Source: Gammaproteobacteria bacterium HGW-Gammaproteobacteria-13 (GTDB lineage: Bacteria > Pseudomonadota > Gammaproteobacteria > Pseudomonadales > Pseudomonadaceae). Taken from it: a stretch of DNA of 64,000 nt. Numbering within the stretch: the first letter of the stretch is position 1; every line of letters starts with the position of its first letter. The translations under genes were made by a program, and so were the position numbers. A model generated the notes under the pieces. It saw only the letters and a list, made by a program, of their open reading frames with translations. It was not told where the DNA came from and made no database searches. This document shows positions 1 through 8,281 of this stretch, in pieces. The DNA lies in the NCBI GenBank assembly GCA_002840155.1, contig PGZH01000008.1, forward strand, positions 400,062 to 464,061, in the 5' to 3' direction.

Positions 1-249
1 CTGATAGGCCAGTTGGTTGCGATGGCTGTGCTTCGCCACCCGCTCACCGACCTGCTGCACGTAAGCCTGCAGCTTCTCGTCGGCGTAGCGCGGGTTCTCC
101 TTGAGGATCTGCTGGTTGTAGCGACGGCCGAGATCGAGTTCCTGCTGCTCGCTCATCATCACGAAGTTGCTGCGTCCAGTGGCCGGATTGACCGCACAGC
201 CTGCCAGCTGCAGCAGCAGGGCGAACAAGGTCAGTACGCGCAGGATCAT
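1..249 (-). CDS. M48-family metallopeptidase lipoprotein (3' part outside window)
   Basis: Only the first 83 residues are inside the window; the gene runs off the left edge. The protein opens with a lipoprotein signal peptide ending in the lipobox LAGC (Cys at about residue 18). It continues with a VNPATGRSNFVMMSEQQE segment, which is typical of the start of periplasmic M48 zinc peptidases of the LoiP/BepA type. The HExxH active site would lie outside, so catalytic competence cannot be judged. The ATG overlaps the TGA of the upstream nuclease gene in an ATGA, so the two are probably co-translated. Family call is by N-terminal resemblance only. Confidence 0.75.
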   Translation of the reverse strand, partial: MILRVLTLFALLLQLAGCAVNPATGRSNFVMMSEQQELDLGRRYNQQILKENPRYADEKLQAYVQQVGERVAKHSHRNQLAYQ

Positions 250-1046
250 GGCAACACCTCCAACATGGCCTTATCGGTCAACGGCAGCATCCAACGCGCC
301 TGCCCCGCGCGCAAACCGCCACGCTTGGAGCGGTCAATGACCCAGCCGCGGGCCTCGACCTTGCGACCTTCAAGGCCTTGGACAGCACGCAGATCAAAAT
401 CGCCCAACGCACGGGGCGCGATATGCAGCACCAGCGCATCGCCCATTTCCAGCCACAGACCGCCGCCATTGCGCTCGATACGCTGGACCCGGCCCTGTAG
501 CAGAGCAAAGCCGCCGCTGCTCAGCTGTTTGGGCGTTTGCACCGGCGAACGCTGCCAGAGCCCGGCCCGCGCCTGCCGGGCACTGCGCTCGGCAGTTTGC
601 TGGCATTGCACCAACGCCAGATTAGGCGCCACGGCCACCAGATAGCCTAGGCCCTCGGCGAGCAACTGCGCCTCCAGGTTGCGCCCACGGCTGTCATAGG
701 CGTGCGCCAGGGTGCGCCCGTAGTGATCCTTGGTCTGCTGACCGTACTGCAACGAGACCCGGCCATCGCTCGCTGCTATCAATGCCTGCAAACGCTTGCG
801 AGCGGCCTCGGCAAAGGGTTCGGCAGAGCGGCCCTGACGGCCCAGCTCCGGGCTATTCAGACCGATCAAACGCACCGTGCGTCCATCGACCAGACGCAGG
901 GTGTCGCCATCCACCACGCGCTGCACCTTGGCACTGGGCAAGTTGCCTGGCGCCGGGCAGAACGCCAGGGCGACGCCTGCATAAACGCCGAAAACGAAAA
1001 AGGCGCCCACTAGGGACGCCTTTTTCAGTAGCGAGGTGCAAACCAT
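246..1046 (-). CDS. Secreted thermonuclease (SNase-like) family protein
   Basis: A 266-residue protein with an N-terminal hydrophobic export signal (about residues 5-28), followed by a staphylococcal-nuclease-like OB fold. Recognisable blocks are VVDGDTLRL, the catalytic Arg/Glu region VRLIGLNSPELG, and HYGRTLAHAY with the second catalytic Arg. The roughly 100-residue C-terminal extension is not recognised. The expected activity is Ca-dependent cleavage of DNA or RNA in the periplasm or outside the cell. I chose the ATG at 1046, which gives a clean signal peptide; an ATG 24 bases upstream also exists. Oddly, the rpmE terminator hairpin lies inside the signal-peptide codons. The 3' end overlaps the M48 gene by 4 bases. 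Confidence 0.8.
   Translation of the reverse strand: MVCTSLLKKASLVGAFFVFGVYAGVALAFCPAPGNLPSAKVQRVVDGDTLRLVDGRTVRLIGLNSPELGRQGRSAEPFAEAARKRLQALIAASDGRVSLQYGQQTKDHYGRTLAHAYDSRGRNLEAQLLAEGLGYLVAVAPNLALVQCQQTAERSARQARAGLWQRSPVQTPKQLSSGGFALLQGRVQRIERNGGGLWLEMGDALVLHIAPRALGDFDLRAVQGLEGRKVEARGWVIDRSKRGGLRAGQARWMLPLTDKAMLEVLP
996..1026 (-). terminator. rpmE intrinsic terminator embedded in the nuclease reading frame
   Basis: On the minus strand an A-rich arm with GGCG, then CCC-TAGT-GGG, then CGCC and a T run forms a strong GC hairpin followed by TTTTT. It starts about 47 bases after the rpmE stop codon, where a terminator is expected. It is also inside the first 20 codons of the nuclease gene, where it encodes part of the export signal (KKASLVGAFF). 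Confidence 0.75.
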
Positions 1047-1072
1047 GTGGGTCTGCGTCGCTGCGCGCAAGC

Positions 1073-1288
1073 TTACTGCTTGGCGCCGAACATGCCGAAA
1101 CGCTGTTTGAAGCGATCAACACGGCCGCCGGTATCCAGCATTTTCTGCTTGCCGGTGTAGAACGGGTGGCACTCGTTGCACACGTCCAGGCTCAGTGGCT
1201 TGGCCAGGGTGGAGCGAGTTTCGATCACGTTGCCACAGCTGCAGGTGGCGGTGATGGCTACATAGTTCGGGTGGATATCGGCTTTCAT
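1073..1288 (-). CDS. rpmE: 50S ribosomal protein L31 (zinc-binding type)
   Basis: A 71-residue ribosomal protein bL31 of the large subunit. It carries the four-cysteine zinc site of the C+ form (Cys16, Cys18, Cys37, Cys40), so it is the zinc-dependent paralogue that many bacteria replace with a C-minus form under zinc starvation. A GAGGAA ribosome binding site precedes the ATG. It is divergent from priA and upstream of the nuclease, the order I recall from P. aeruginosa. Length and sequence are typical. Confidence 0.97.
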   Translation of the reverse strand: MKADIHPNYVAITATCSCGNVIETRSTLAKPLSLDVCNECHPFYTGKQKMLDTGGRVDRFKQRFGMFGAKQ

Positions 1289-1439
1289 GGTGATTCCTCA
1301 GGGCTGTCGTGCCGCCACCAGACACTATTGTCAGGTACCGCACGGAATTAGGCCGGCGATAATACCAGAGCACCGCAGCGACGCAAGGCCAGCCGTCGAC
1401 TGGCTGCATGCTAAGATCGCGACTCGCCAAGAACGTGTT

Positions 1440-1617
1440 CAAAGTCTCGCGAGCTAGAGTCATGCAAGGTGCAACGACCAACGGGAGTAACAGCCGAAGG
1501 CTGGCCCGAAGGGTAAGCGCCAGCGAATAAAACAGGCGAGGAAGCGGAGTTTACTGATGTAAATGAGCATTCCGAGCCTGTCTTTAACGCAGCAGGGTCG
1601 ACGCGCAGCAGACTTTG
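1440..1617 (+). repeat. Imperfect palindromic intergenic element, copy 1 (with about 58-bp insert)
   Basis: This fills most of the rpmE-priA gap (1289-1651). The ends are an 8-bp inverted repeat, CAAAGTCT and AGACTTTG. The interior matches the other two copies: CGCGAGCTAGAG, then ATGCAAGG, GAGGAAGCGGAGTTTAC, TGTAAATGAGCATTCCGAG and CGACGCGCAGCAG. Relative to the other copies an unrelated segment of about 58 bases is inserted near 1470-1527. Plus orientation, with its right end 34 bases before the priA start. Confidence 0.8.
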
Positions 1618-1651
1618 GGCAGGTTATTACCCGAGACTAGGAGCCTCTTGC

Positions 1652-3871
1652 TTGCCCGACGTCATTCTGCGCCTCGCCTTGCCCTCGCCGCTGCGCCGCC
1701 TGTTCGACTACCGTGCCCCGCCCGGTGTGCCGCGCAGTGCTCTGCAGCCAGGCGCACGGCTGCGCGTGCCGTTTGGCAGGAGGGAAATGATCGGCATCCT
1801 GATCGAGGTGAGCGAACACAGCGAAGTTCCGGCCGACAAACTCAAGCCCGCCCTGCAACTGCTCGACGCCCAATCACCGCTACCGCCCGCACTGTTCAAG
1901 CTGTGCCTGTGGACCGCGCAGTATTACCAGCACAGCCTCGGCGACACCCTGAGCTGGGCGCTGCCGGTGCTGCTGCGCCAGGGCGAACCGGCAGAAGTAC
2001 GCCAACAGCGTTTCTGGTCAGTCACGGAAGGCGCACAGTTCGATGATCCACGCCTGAGCCGCGCGCCGCGCCAGCGTGATGCGCTGAAAACCCTCGCCCA
2101 GCACCCCCACGGCGTCGCCCATCCGCTGCTGAGCAAGCTGCAGTTGAACAAGGACAGCCTCGACCTGCTGCTGGAAAAGGGCCTGGTCAAGGTCGAAGTG
2201 CGCCGCCATGCGCCGAGCGAGCGCCACGCCAACTGGCTGGCGCAACCGGAACTGCCACTGAATGCTGAGCAGCGCGCGGCCAGCGAAGCGATCCGTTCGG
2301 GCTTTGGCAGCTTCAACGCCTTTCTCCTGGCCGGGGTCACCGGCAGCGGCAAGACCGAGGTCTACCTGCAGCTGATCCGCGAAACCCTGGAGGCCGGCAA
2401 GCAGGCTCTGGTGCTGATCCCGGAAATCAACCTCGGCCCGCAGACCCTGGCGCGCTTCGAACAGCGCTTCAATGCGCGCATCGCCCTGCTGCACTCGGCG
2501 GTGAACGACCGCGAGCGCCTGGACGCGTGGCTGGCGGCGCGTGACGGCGAGGCCGATATCATCATCGGCACGCGCTCGGCGCTGTTCACCCCCATGCAGC
2601 GGCCGGGTCTGATCATCATCGATGAAGAACACGACGCCTCCTATAAACAGCAGGAAGGCCTGCGCTACCACGCCCGCGATCTGGCAGTGGTGCGCGCCCA
2701 TCAGGACAACATCCCGATTGTCCTGGGCTCGGCCACGCCCTCGCTGGAAAGCCTGCACAACGCCCACAACGGCCGCTACGCCCTGCTGCACCTGCGTGAA
2801 CGCGCCGGCGGCGCCAAGCAGCCGCGTTTTCTGCGCTTGGATGTAAAAAGCCGGCCGCTGGATTCCGGCATCTCCGGCCCGATGCAGCAGGCTATCGCCC
2901 AGACCCTGCAAGCCGGCCAGCAAGTACTGGTATTCCTCAACCGCCGCGGCTTCGCCCCGACCCTGCTCTGCCACGACTGCGGCTGGTTGTCCGAGTGTCC
3001 GCGTTGCGACGCACGCATGACCGTGCACCAGCGCTCGCGCGAGCTGCGCTGCCACCATTGCGGCCACGTCGAGCGGCAGCCGAGCAACTGCCCGAAGTGC
3101 AACACCGTCGACCTGCGCCCGGTTGGCGCCGGCACCGAGCGCGCCGAAGAACGCCTGGAGATTCTCTTCCCCGACGTGCCGGTATTGCGCGTCGACCGCG
3201 ACAGCACCTCGCGCAAAGAAGCCATGACCACCCTGTTCAATACCGTGCAGCGCGGCGAGCCGTGCATCCTGGTCGGCACGCAGATGCTCGCCAAGGGCCA
3301 CCACTTCCCGCGCGTGACTCTGGTGGCGATTCTCGACGCCGATGGCGGGCTGTTTTCCGCGGATTTTCGCGCCAGCGAGCGCATGGCTCAGCTGATCGTT
3401 CAGGTCGCCGGCCGCGCCGGGCGCGCCGAAGAGCCGGGCAAGGTGATTATCCAGAGCCACCTGGCCGACCATCCTTTATTGGTGCAACTGACCGAGCAGG
3501 GCTACTTCGCCTTTGCCGAACAAGCCCTCAGCGAACGGCGCAGCGCCGGCCTGCCGCCCTTTTGTCACCTCGCCCTGCTGCGCGCCGAGGCGCACAAACC
3601 GGGCCAGGCCGAAGGTTTTCTCGATGACGCCTGCACTGAAGCCGAGTTGTTATTGAATGAACTGAAACTCAGCGGCATTGAGCTGCTCGGCCCGGTGCCA
3701 GCACCGATGGAACGCCGCGCCGGCCGCTACCGCGCCCAGCTGCTGGTGCAGGCCAACGCCCGCGCACCGCTGCACCGCCTGCTCAATACCTGGATGCACG
3801 CTTTGGAGCAGATGCCCAGCGGCCGCGCCGTGCGTTGGTCGTTAGATGTCGACCCGATCGACCTGTTCTAG
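1652..3871 (+). CDS. priA: Primosomal replication restart helicase PriA
   Basis: A 739-residue superfamily 2 DNA helicase that recognises stalled or collapsed replication forks and reloads the replisome. Visible are the N-terminal DNA-binding domain (LRLALPSPLRRLFDY), Walker A GVTGSGKTEVY near residue 228, the DEEH box near residue 324, and the cysteine-rich zinc-binding insertion (about residues 440-487) with CxxC pairs. The C-terminal helicase motifs include VAGRAGRAEEPG. The start is TTG at 1652, preceded by AGGAG about 9 bases upstream; no in-frame ATG fits the family N-terminus. The gene is flanked on both sides by inverted copies of a palindromic repeat. Confidence 0.97.
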   Translation: MPDVILRLALPSPLRRLFDYRAPPGVPRSALQPGARLRVPFGRREMIGILIEVSEHSEVPADKLKPALQLLDAQSPLPPALFKLCLWTAQYYQHSLGDTLSWALPVLLRQGEPAEVRQQRFWSVTEGAQFDDPRLSRAPRQRDALKTLAQHPHGVAHPLLSKLQLNKDSLDLLLEKGLVKVEVRRHAPSERHANWLAQPELPLNAEQRAASEAIRSGFGSFNAFLLAGVTGSGKTEVYLQLIRETLEAGKQALVLIPEINLGPQTLARFEQRFNARIALLHSAVNDRERLDAWLAARDGEADIIIGTRSALFTPMQRPGLIIIDEEHDASYKQQEGLRYHARDLAVVRAHQDNIPIVLGSATPSLESLHNAHNGRYALLHLRERAGGAKQPRFLRLDVKSRPLDSGISGPMQQAIAQTLQAGQQVLVFLNRRGFAPTLLCHDCGWLSECPRCDARMTVHQRSRELRCHHCGHVERQPSNCPKCNTVDLRPVGAGTERAEERLEILFPDVPVLRVDRDSTSRKEAMTTLFNTVQRGEPCILVGTQMLAKGHHFPRVTLVAILDADGGLFSADFRASERMAQLIVQVAGRAGRAEEPGKVIIQSHLADHPLLVQLTEQGYFAFAEQALSERRSAGLPPFCHLALLRAEAHKPGQAEGFLDDACTEAELLLNELKLSGIELLGPVPAPMERRAGRYRAQLLVQANARAPLHRLLNTWMHALEQMPSGRAVRWSLDVDPIDLF

Positions 3872-4010
3872 AACCTTTTTACGATCTGCTGCGCGTCGGC
3901 CCTGCTGCGTTAAAAACAGGCTCGGAATGCTCATTTACACCAGTAAACTCCGCTTCCTCGCCTATTTTTGCCTTGCATGGCTCTAGCTCGCGAGATCGTA
4001 AATAAGGTTC
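3871..4010 (-). repeat. Imperfect palindromic intergenic element, copy 2 (abuts priA stop)
   Basis: About 140 bp, in inverted orientation relative to copy 1. The ends form a near-perfect inverted repeat (GAACCTTTTTACGATCT at the left; AGATCGTAAATAAGGTTC at the right). The interior CAGGCTCGGAATGCTCATTT and TGTAAACTCCGCTTCCTCG parts are themselves an imperfect palindrome. It begins on the last base of the priA stop codon and probably also acts as a structured 3' end for the priA transcript. The rest of the priA-dbpA gap (4011-4106) shows nothing I recognise. Confidence 0.82.
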
Positions 4011-4106
4011 TAAGCCGCGCCGGCCCACGACCGGCTGCCTGTTAACGTCGGGGCGTAGGGCGCAGCCTGTTACACTGCACGCCATTTCGTTTAGCAGGCC
4101 TGTACC

Positions 4107-5486
4107 GTGACCAACACCGCTTTCTCTTCTCTGCCGCTTTCCGCCGCCATGCTGGCGAACCTCGAGTCGCTCGGTTACACCGAGATGACCCCGATCCAGG
4201 CGCAGAGCCTGCCGGTAATGCTCAAGGGCATGGACCTGATTGCCCAGGCCAAGACCGGCAGCGGCAAGACCGCCGCCTTCGGCATCGGCCTGCTCAACCC
4301 GCTCAACCCGCGCTACTTCGGCTGCCAGGCACTGGTGATCTGCCCGACCCGCGAGCTGGCCGATCAGGTGGCGAAAGAGCTGCGTCGCCTGGCGCGCTCG
4401 GCGGACAACATCAAGATCCTCACCCTCTGCGGTGGTGTGCCGTTCGGCCCGCAGATCGGCTCCTTGGAGCACGGCGCGCAAATCATCGTCGGCACCCCAG
4501 GGCGCATCCAGCAGCACCTGAGCAAGGGCACCCTCAAGCTCGACGGCCTGAATACCTTGGTACTCGATGAAGCCGACCGCATGCTCGACATGGGCTTTTA
4601 CGACAGCATCGCCGAAATCATCAGCCAGACCCCAACGCGCCGGCAGACCCTGCTGTTCTCCGCCACCTACCCAGCCGGGATCAAGCAACTGTCTGCGACC
4701 TTTATGCGCGACCCGCAGCAGGTCAAGGCCGAGGCGCTGCACGATGACACGCAGATTGAGCAGCGCTTCTACGAAATCGCCCCGGAAGAGCGCCTGGACG
4801 CAGTGGTCAAGCTGCTCAACAGCTACCGCCCGCAATCCTGCGTGGCCTTCTGCTTTACCAAGCAGCAGTGCCAGGAAGTGGTCGATCACCTGACCGCCAA
4901 AGGCATCTCGGCCGCCGCGCTGAACGGTGACCTGGAGCAACGCGACCGTGATCAAGTACTGGCAATGTTCGCCAATCGCAGCTTGTCGGTACTGGTGGCC
5001 ACCGATGTGGCCGCACGCGGTCTAGATATCGATGCACTGGACATGGTGATCAACGTCGAACTGGCGCGCGACTCGGAAATTCACATTCACCGCGTCGGCC
5101 GTACCGGTCGTGCTGGCGAAAAGGGCCTGGCCATGAGCCTGGTAGCCCCAGCCGAAGGCCATCGCGCCCAGGCTATCGAAACCTTGCAAAGGGCGCCGCT
5201 CAACTGGCACCCGCTGAGCAGCCTGAAGCACCAGGGCGGCGCGCCGTTACAGCCGCCGATGATTACCCTGTGCATCGGCGCCGGGCGCAAAGACAAACTG
5301 CGCCCCGGCGATATTCTCGGCGCCCTGACTGGCGAGGCTGGCATCCCTGGCGCGCAGGTCGGCAAGATCGCCATCTTCGACTTCCAGGCCTATGTCGCCG
5401 TTGAGCGCGTCGTGGCCATGCAGGCACTCAAATGCCTCAGTGAAGGCAAGATCAAGGGCCGCTCGCTGCGTATTCGTACCCTATAG
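4107..5486 (+). CDS. dbpA: ATP-dependent RNA helicase DbpA
   Basis: A 459-residue DEAD-box helicase acting late in 50S ribosome assembly through hairpin 92 of 23S rRNA. It has the Q motif (TPIQAQ), Walker A AKTGSGKT near residue 47, DEAD near residue 154, SAT, and HRVGRTGRAG. The C-terminal DbpA RNA-binding domain (about residues 385-459, beginning near PPMITLCIGAGRKDKLRPGD) separates it from other DEAD-box proteins such as RhlE, also in this window. The start is GTG at 4107, matching the usual N-terminus. From memory dbpA is not next to priA in P. aeruginosa, so this junction is probably a rearrangement point. Confidence 0.95.
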   Translation: MTNTAFSSLPLSAAMLANLESLGYTEMTPIQAQSLPVMLKGMDLIAQAKTGSGKTAAFGIGLLNPLNPRYFGCQALVICPTRELADQVAKELRRLARSADNIKILTLCGGVPFGPQIGSLEHGAQIIVGTPGRIQQHLSKGTLKLDGLNTLVLDEADRMLDMGFYDSIAEIISQTPTRRQTLLFSATYPAGIKQLSATFMRDPQQVKAEALHDDTQIEQRFYEIAPEERLDAVVKLLNSYRPQSCVAFCFTKQQCQEVVDHLTAKGISAAALNGDLEQRDRDQVLAMFANRSLSVLVATDVAARGLDIDALDMVINVELARDSEIHIHRVGRTGRAGEKGLAMSLVAPAEGHRAQAIETLQRAPLNWHPLSSLKHQGGAPLQPPMITLCIGAGRKDKLRPGDILGALTGEAGIPGAQVGKIAIFDFQAYVAVERVVAMQALKCLSEGKIKGRSLRIRTL

Positions 5487-5546
5487 TTGCCGCATAAGCT
5501 AAACAGACGGCCGCAGTGACGCGGCCAGCGACAGAGGAGTATCCCC

Positions 5547-6782
5547 TTGCGCAATATTCTGGTGATCGAAGACAGCCCGCTGGTGCTGAAAATTCTCGAA
5601 CATCTGTTTCGCAAGGAGAGCGGTTTTCAGCCGATCTTCTGCGCCTCCATGGGCGAAGCGCAGGTGATGCTGGAAACCTCGGCCGAGCTGTTCTTCGCCG
5701 CCATCGTCGACCTCAACCTGCCGGATGCCCCAGACGGCGAGATCGTCGATGTGGTGATGAGCTATCACCTGCCCTGCATCGTCCTCAGCGGCACCTACAA
5801 CGAGCAGCGCCGCGACCAGATGCTGCTCAAGGGCGTGGTCGATTACGTGCTCAAGGAAAGCCAGCACTCCTACGAGTATGCCTTCCGCCTGCTGCACCGC
5901 CTGGAAAGCAACAGCGAGGTGAAGATCCTCATCGCCGAGGATTCCGACGCCACCCGCCATTACATCCGCCACGTGCTGACCCCGCATCGCTACCAGATTA
6001 TGGAAGCCTGCGACGGCGACGAAGCCCTGCGCATCCTCAAGGAACAACCGGATATCGACCTGCTGGTAGTCGACCACAGCATGCCGGGGCTCAGCGGTTT
6101 TGAGCTGGTCAAACTGCTGCGGCAAAAGATGAAGCGCCACGAGTTGATCATTCTCGGCCTGTCCGCCGACACCAAGGGCTCGCTCAGCGCCAAATTTATC
6201 AAGCACGGCGCCGACGACTTTCTGCGCAAACCCTTCTGCCCGGAAGAGCTCAACTGCCGGGTGATGTCGACCCTGGAGCGCCGCGACCTGCTGCGCGCGC
6301 TCAAGCAGGCCGCGCAGTTCGACGCCCTGACCGGCCTGAACAACCGCCGCGCGTTTTATGAGCATGGCCAGCAGCTGTTCCAGCAGGCACGCTCGGGCGG
6401 CCGCGACCTTAGCGTGGCGATGCTCGATCTGGATTTCTTCAAACGGATCAACGACGAACACGGCCACGCCAGCGGCGATGCAGCACTGATCGCCTTCTCC
6501 CGCGCATTTTCTGCCGCCTTCCCCGATGCCCTGCTCGGCCGTCTGGGTGGCGAAGAGTTCGCCATGGTCAGCCAGCAGGATGCCGCGACCCTCAGCGACA
6601 CCCTCGACCAACTGCGTACACACTGCGCCAGCCTGAAATACGCCATCGGCGCACCGCCGCTGTCGTTCAGCGCCGGCATCTACCACGGTGCCCCCGATGA
6701 TCTGGAAAGCCTGCTGCACCAGGCCGACCTGCGCCTGTATCAGGCCAAGAACCAGGGCCGCGGGCGCAACTGCTGGCAATAG
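5547..6782 (+). CDS. Diguanylate cyclase response regulator (REC-REC-GGDEF)
   Basis: A 411-residue cytoplasmic protein. The first receiver has acidic residues E8/D9 and predicted phosphoacceptor D55 (IVDLNLPD). The second (about residues 124-245) has AEDSD and D176 (VVDHSMPG). The C-terminal GGDEF domain (from about 258) has an intact active-site motif GGEEF at 334-338, so it should make cyclic di-GMP. I see no RxxD inhibitory site just upstream, so product inhibition by the usual route is unlikely. Architecture resembles GcbA/PA4843-type proteins, but orthology is not established. The start is TTG after AGAGGAGT. No partner kinase is adjacent. Confidence 0.9.
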   Translation: MRNILVIEDSPLVLKILEHLFRKESGFQPIFCASMGEAQVMLETSAELFFAAIVDLNLPDAPDGEIVDVVMSYHLPCIVLSGTYNEQRRDQMLLKGVVDYVLKESQHSYEYAFRLLHRLESNSEVKILIAEDSDATRHYIRHVLTPHRYQIMEACDGDEALRILKEQPDIDLLVVDHSMPGLSGFELVKLLRQKMKRHELIILGLSADTKGSLSAKFIKHGADDFLRKPFCPEELNCRVMSTLERRDLLRALKQAAQFDALTGLNNRRAFYEHGQQLFQQARSGGRDLSVAMLDLDFFKRINDEHGHASGDAALIAFSRAFSAAFPDALLGRLGGEEFAMVSQQDAATLSDTLDQLRTHCASLKYAIGAPPLSFSAGIYHGAPDDLESLLHQADLRLYQAKNQGRGRNCWQ

Positions 6783-6785
6783 CCG

Positions 6786-7523
6786 CTACAAACCATGGCG
6801 CTGAAAAATCTGCGCATAGCTGCCATCGGCGCGCATCTCCTCAATCGCCTTGTTGAAGGCATCGGCAATCTGCTGATGCTGCGGGTGTTTGCGGCTGACC
6901 AGAATATGCAGGCCGTTCTCACTTAACGGCTGCGGCAGAAACTCCAGCTGATTACGAATCCCGGCCAGGCTGCGGCTTAGGTGATAGCGCGCCACCAGTT
7001 CGTCCTCCAGGGTCAGCTGCACCCGCCGCGCCTGCAGCATGCGCGCGCCCACTTCAAAGCCAACCACGCCGACCTTGGTCAGCCGGCTGTCCTGATCAAA
7101 CTCGCTGGAATAGGCATAACCGCGCACCACGGCAATGCTGTAGGGGTACAGGTCGGGCAACTGGGTGAATTTGATCTGGCTGCCCTTGCGCTGCAGAAAC
7201 CGCACGCGGTTGATCAGGTAGGGCTGTGAGTAATGGCCAAAAACCGCGCGCTCGTCGGTGTACCAGGCGTTGATCAGCACATCATAGATTTCTTGCTGCA
7301 ACCCCCGCACCGCACGCTCCCACGGCACCTGCACATAGCTGGTGGTGTAACCGGCGCGAGTCAGCGCGGTGGTCACCAGGTCGGAGGACACCCCGTTGTT
7401 CAGCAGCGTCTGGTCATTGAATGGCGGCCAAGGGTCCGCCACCAACCGCAAGGTCTCTGCAGCATGGCCATACAGAGGCGCCAACAGCGCCCACGACAGC
7501 AGGCAGGCACGCAGTCCATTCAT
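6786..7523 (-). CDS. Periplasmic solute-binding protein, family 3 (orphan)
   Basis: 245 residues with a Sec signal peptide (MNGLRACLLSWALLAPLYGHA), then an SBP_bac_3 fold starting ETLRLVADPWPPFND, the usual beginning of amino-acid-type binding proteins. It lacks an adjacent permease or ATPase, so it may serve a distant ABC transporter or act as a sensor. I chose the ATG at 7523 because the longer reading frame would bury the signal peptide behind 47 unlikely residues. The stop lies 3 bases from the convergent GGDEF gene. Confidence 0.8.
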   Translation of the reverse strand: MNGLRACLLSWALLAPLYGHAAETLRLVADPWPPFNDQTLLNNGVSSDLVTTALTRAGYTTSYVQVPWERAVRGLQQEIYDVLINAWYTDERAVFGHYSQPYLINRVRFLQRKGSQIKFTQLPDLYPYSIAVVRGYAYSSEFDQDSRLTKVGVVGFEVGARMLQARRVQLTLEDELVARYHLSRSLAGIRNQLEFLPQPLSENGLHILVSRKHPQHQQIADAFNKAIEEMRADGSYAQIFQRHGL

Positions 7524-7662
7524 CAACGGCGGTTCCAGAGGAAGCGGAAAGCTAATCCTAGCTGCCACAACGCTTTTTAACAGCGCATTCATAGCCGCGA
7601 ACACGCCGAACGCTATTCTGTGCGCACAACAACCCAATACGGCACACAAGGAGTTCTGCCGC

Positions 7663-8226
7663 ATGACGCAACGCCCCCTACGTATTTACGAGGCCACGCA
7701 TGCTGATCTAGAGGTTTTGCAGCGCATCGGCTGCGAGACCTACCGTGAGCATTTCAGTGAAATCTGGACAGACGCGGGGATGCAGCGCTTTCTTTCCGAC
7801 GATTTCTCCAGCGAGAGCCTGACCAGCTCGCTCGCGGCCACAGAACAGCATCTGTGGCTGCTGGCCGAGGACGACGCTGGCAACACTCAAGGCTTTGCCA
7901 AACTCAACTGGAACAGCTCCATGCCTTTGGACAATAAAGCGGGCGTAGAACTGCAGAAGATCTACCTGCTCAAGTCCGCGACCGGCAAAGGCTATGGCGA
8001 GCAGTTACTGCGGGTTATCTGTGAACGTGTGCTGGCGCGACAACAACAGCTGCTGTGGCTGGATGTTCTAAAGAGCAATCGCGCAGCACACGCTTTCTAT
8101 ACACGGTTTGGTTTTCGTACCTGTGGCGAAATCCCATTCAACACTGACCTGTTGGAGATCGGTATGCAGGTAATGGCCTACGACCTCAGGTCTCGCCCGC
8201 AAGCGCACCCGACAACTTGCAGTTAA
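7663..8226 (+). CDS. GNAT family N-acetyltransferase
   Basis: A 187-residue GNAT protein. The central ELQKIYLLKSATGKGYGEQLL contains the acetyl-CoA pyrophosphate-binding loop (variant of Q/RxxGxG/A), followed by LWLDVLKSNRAAHAFYTRFGF, the classic C-terminal GNAT segment. It resembles small-molecule or protein-terminus acetyltransferases of the RimI/YhhY kind; the substrate cannot be read from sequence. AAGGAG sits about 9 bases before the ATG. It is divergent from the solute-binding gene with a short shared promoter region. Confidence 0.88.
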   Translation: MTQRPLRIYEATHADLEVLQRIGCETYREHFSEIWTDAGMQRFLSDDFSSESLTSSLAATEQHLWLLAEDDAGNTQGFAKLNWNSSMPLDNKAGVELQKIYLLKSATGKGYGEQLLRVICERVLARQQQLLWLDVLKSNRAAHAFYTRFGFRTCGEIPFNTDLLEIGMQVMAYDLRSRPQAHPTTCS

Positions 8227-8281
8227 GATGCGCGCTGTTTTGCGCCAGCCTTGGCGCGTGTCGCAGGTTGAGGAAATAGCT

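Noticed and set aside
1289-1440. tRNA or small RNA gene in the rpmE-priA gap
   Set aside because: No cloverleaf or terminator is visible; the region is explained by the rpmE promoter and repeat copy 1.
2018-3472. 484-codon minus-strand frame opposite priA
   Set aside because: Alanine/glutamine/arginine-rich antisense shadow; priA on the plus strand is intact.
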